Shown here piece after piece: positions 63,611 to 64,000 of a stretch of 64,000 nt of DNA. The notes beneath the pieces were generated by a model, which saw nothing but the letters and a program-made list of their open reading frames with translations, was not told the DNA's origin and made no database searches. This DNA is from Chthoniobacterales bacterium (GTDB taxonomy: Bacteria; Verrucomicrobiota; Verrucomicrobiia; Chthoniobacterales; JACTMZ01), in NCBI GenBank assembly GCA_018402585.1, contig JAGYIO010000006.1:122903-186902 (forward strand). The letters are read 5' to 3'. The position numbers and the translations under genes were made by a program. Every line of letters starts with the position of its first letter. The first letter of the stretch is position 1.

Positions 63611-64000
63611 TCTCATCCCCCCACTCCCCGCTCGCCACCCTTCAGGTCTCAGGTTTCAGCCTTCCTCCTTCGTCCCTCTTGTCACGCCGTCTTGCCACGC
63701 CGTAAACAAGAGAAGGTGGGAGCCACGAAACGCGAAGGCGGATCCCCTCTCCACTTCCGTGGCAAAGGATGAACCGAGCGGAGCGAACCGTAGGCGGAGC
63801 CGAAGATAGGTCGCCGCGGCGACCAGATAGACTGGCGCGAAGCGACAGCCATGTAGCGGGATCGCCCAGAGGCGATATCAAACCTGAGTTTGAAAGCTGA
63901 ATCAGCCGCAGGGCCGCAGGCAAATGGAAGAAGATGTCAGAAGATTGTTTCCCGCGGTGTGACCCCCGCGGGAAACAATTCCGTGCTCAGAACCGGACTC
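63611..64000. other. Non-coding end of window
   Basis: Holds a GGTCGCCGCGGCGACC palindrome (63809-63824), the same 16 bases seen inside the DUF3365 gene at 53347-53362, and hairpin repeat H copy 3 running off the window. No credible gene. Confidence 0.6.
63907..64000. repeat. Hairpin repeat H, copy 3 (cut by the window end)
   Basis: CGCAGGGCCGCAGGCAAATG then GAAGAAGATGTCAGAAGA, hairpin arms 63947-63957 / 63966-63976, and AATTCCGTGCTCAGAACCGG. The left half agrees with copy 1 and the right half with copy 2, so the three copies are mosaics of one longer unit. Confidence 0.85.

Noticed and set aside
60523..64000. Possible CRISPR array from the recurrent hairpins
   Set aside because: Copies are few, far apart and not separated by uniform spacers; no cas genes.

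Overview
The window is GC-rich, chromosomal bacterial DNA that fits Verrucomicrobiota best. The evidence is the mixture of exosortase-sorted (PEP-CTERM, motif VPEPS) exported proteins, a TIGR04073-type exosortase-associated protein, a large coiled-coil/TPR exported protein, many GTG/TTG starts, few strong Shine-Dalgarno sites, and palindromic GC-rich intergenic repeats. This assignment is an inference from gene content; no rRNA gene is present.

Left edge (1-8.5 kb): one copy of a ~230-bp dispersed repeat; a 239-bp internally deleted relic of a REP-associated (IS200-like) transposase with near-perfect terminal inverted repeats; two paralogous PEP-CTERM proteins built on a cysteine-free sulfatase-modifying-factor fold; a GYF_2 membrane protein; a frameshifted EF-hand gene; a coiled-coil/TPR exported protein; and an HNH nuclease.

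Core block (8.5-42.2 kb): mostly housekeeping genes in short, tightly packed operons joined by ATGA/GTGA/TTGA overlaps. On the minus strand ctpA-tsaD-rpoN-mrp-(small ORF)-tgt, then on the plus strand folK-panB-uvrB-holA. Next come ruvA-(ATP-grasp-like)-rlpA, an isolated rpoA-rplQ pair, a btuF-like gene with a nucleosidase gene, a Phd/VapC toxin-antitoxin pair, fur-argH-nudix-tatC, rpiA, nrdR-(hypothetical)-HIT, HAD-(zinc ribbon)-valS-hemB, and ruvC-lipB-rlmH closed by a strong hairpin.

Second accessory and metabolic block (42.5-55.8 kb): a third PEP-CTERM protein, an unusual phosphodiesterase-TPR-sulfotransferase fusion, gnd, a DUF4914 protein with a PEPCK-like P-loop, tRNA-Val, sufU, GTP-type PEP carboxykinase, a haem-binding DUF3365 protein, an ADP-ribosylglycohydrolase, a lipoprotein and tRNA-His.

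Right edge (55.8-64 kb): repeat-rich accessory DNA. It holds a small overlapping gene pair resembling a toxin-antitoxin unit, two tandem copies of the repeat seen at the left edge, a 1123-residue secreted endonuclease I with adhesion-like domains, an AbiEii-type nucleotidyltransferase with its partner, a RelB/RelE pair, and three copies of a repeat carrying an 11-bp-stem hairpin. I saw no CRISPR array, prophage or complete insertion sequence. The best candidates for new biology are the phosphodiesterase-TPR-sulfotransferase fusion, the DUF4914/PEPCK neighbourhood, the transposase relic with its inverted repeats, and the shared repeats that bracket the window.
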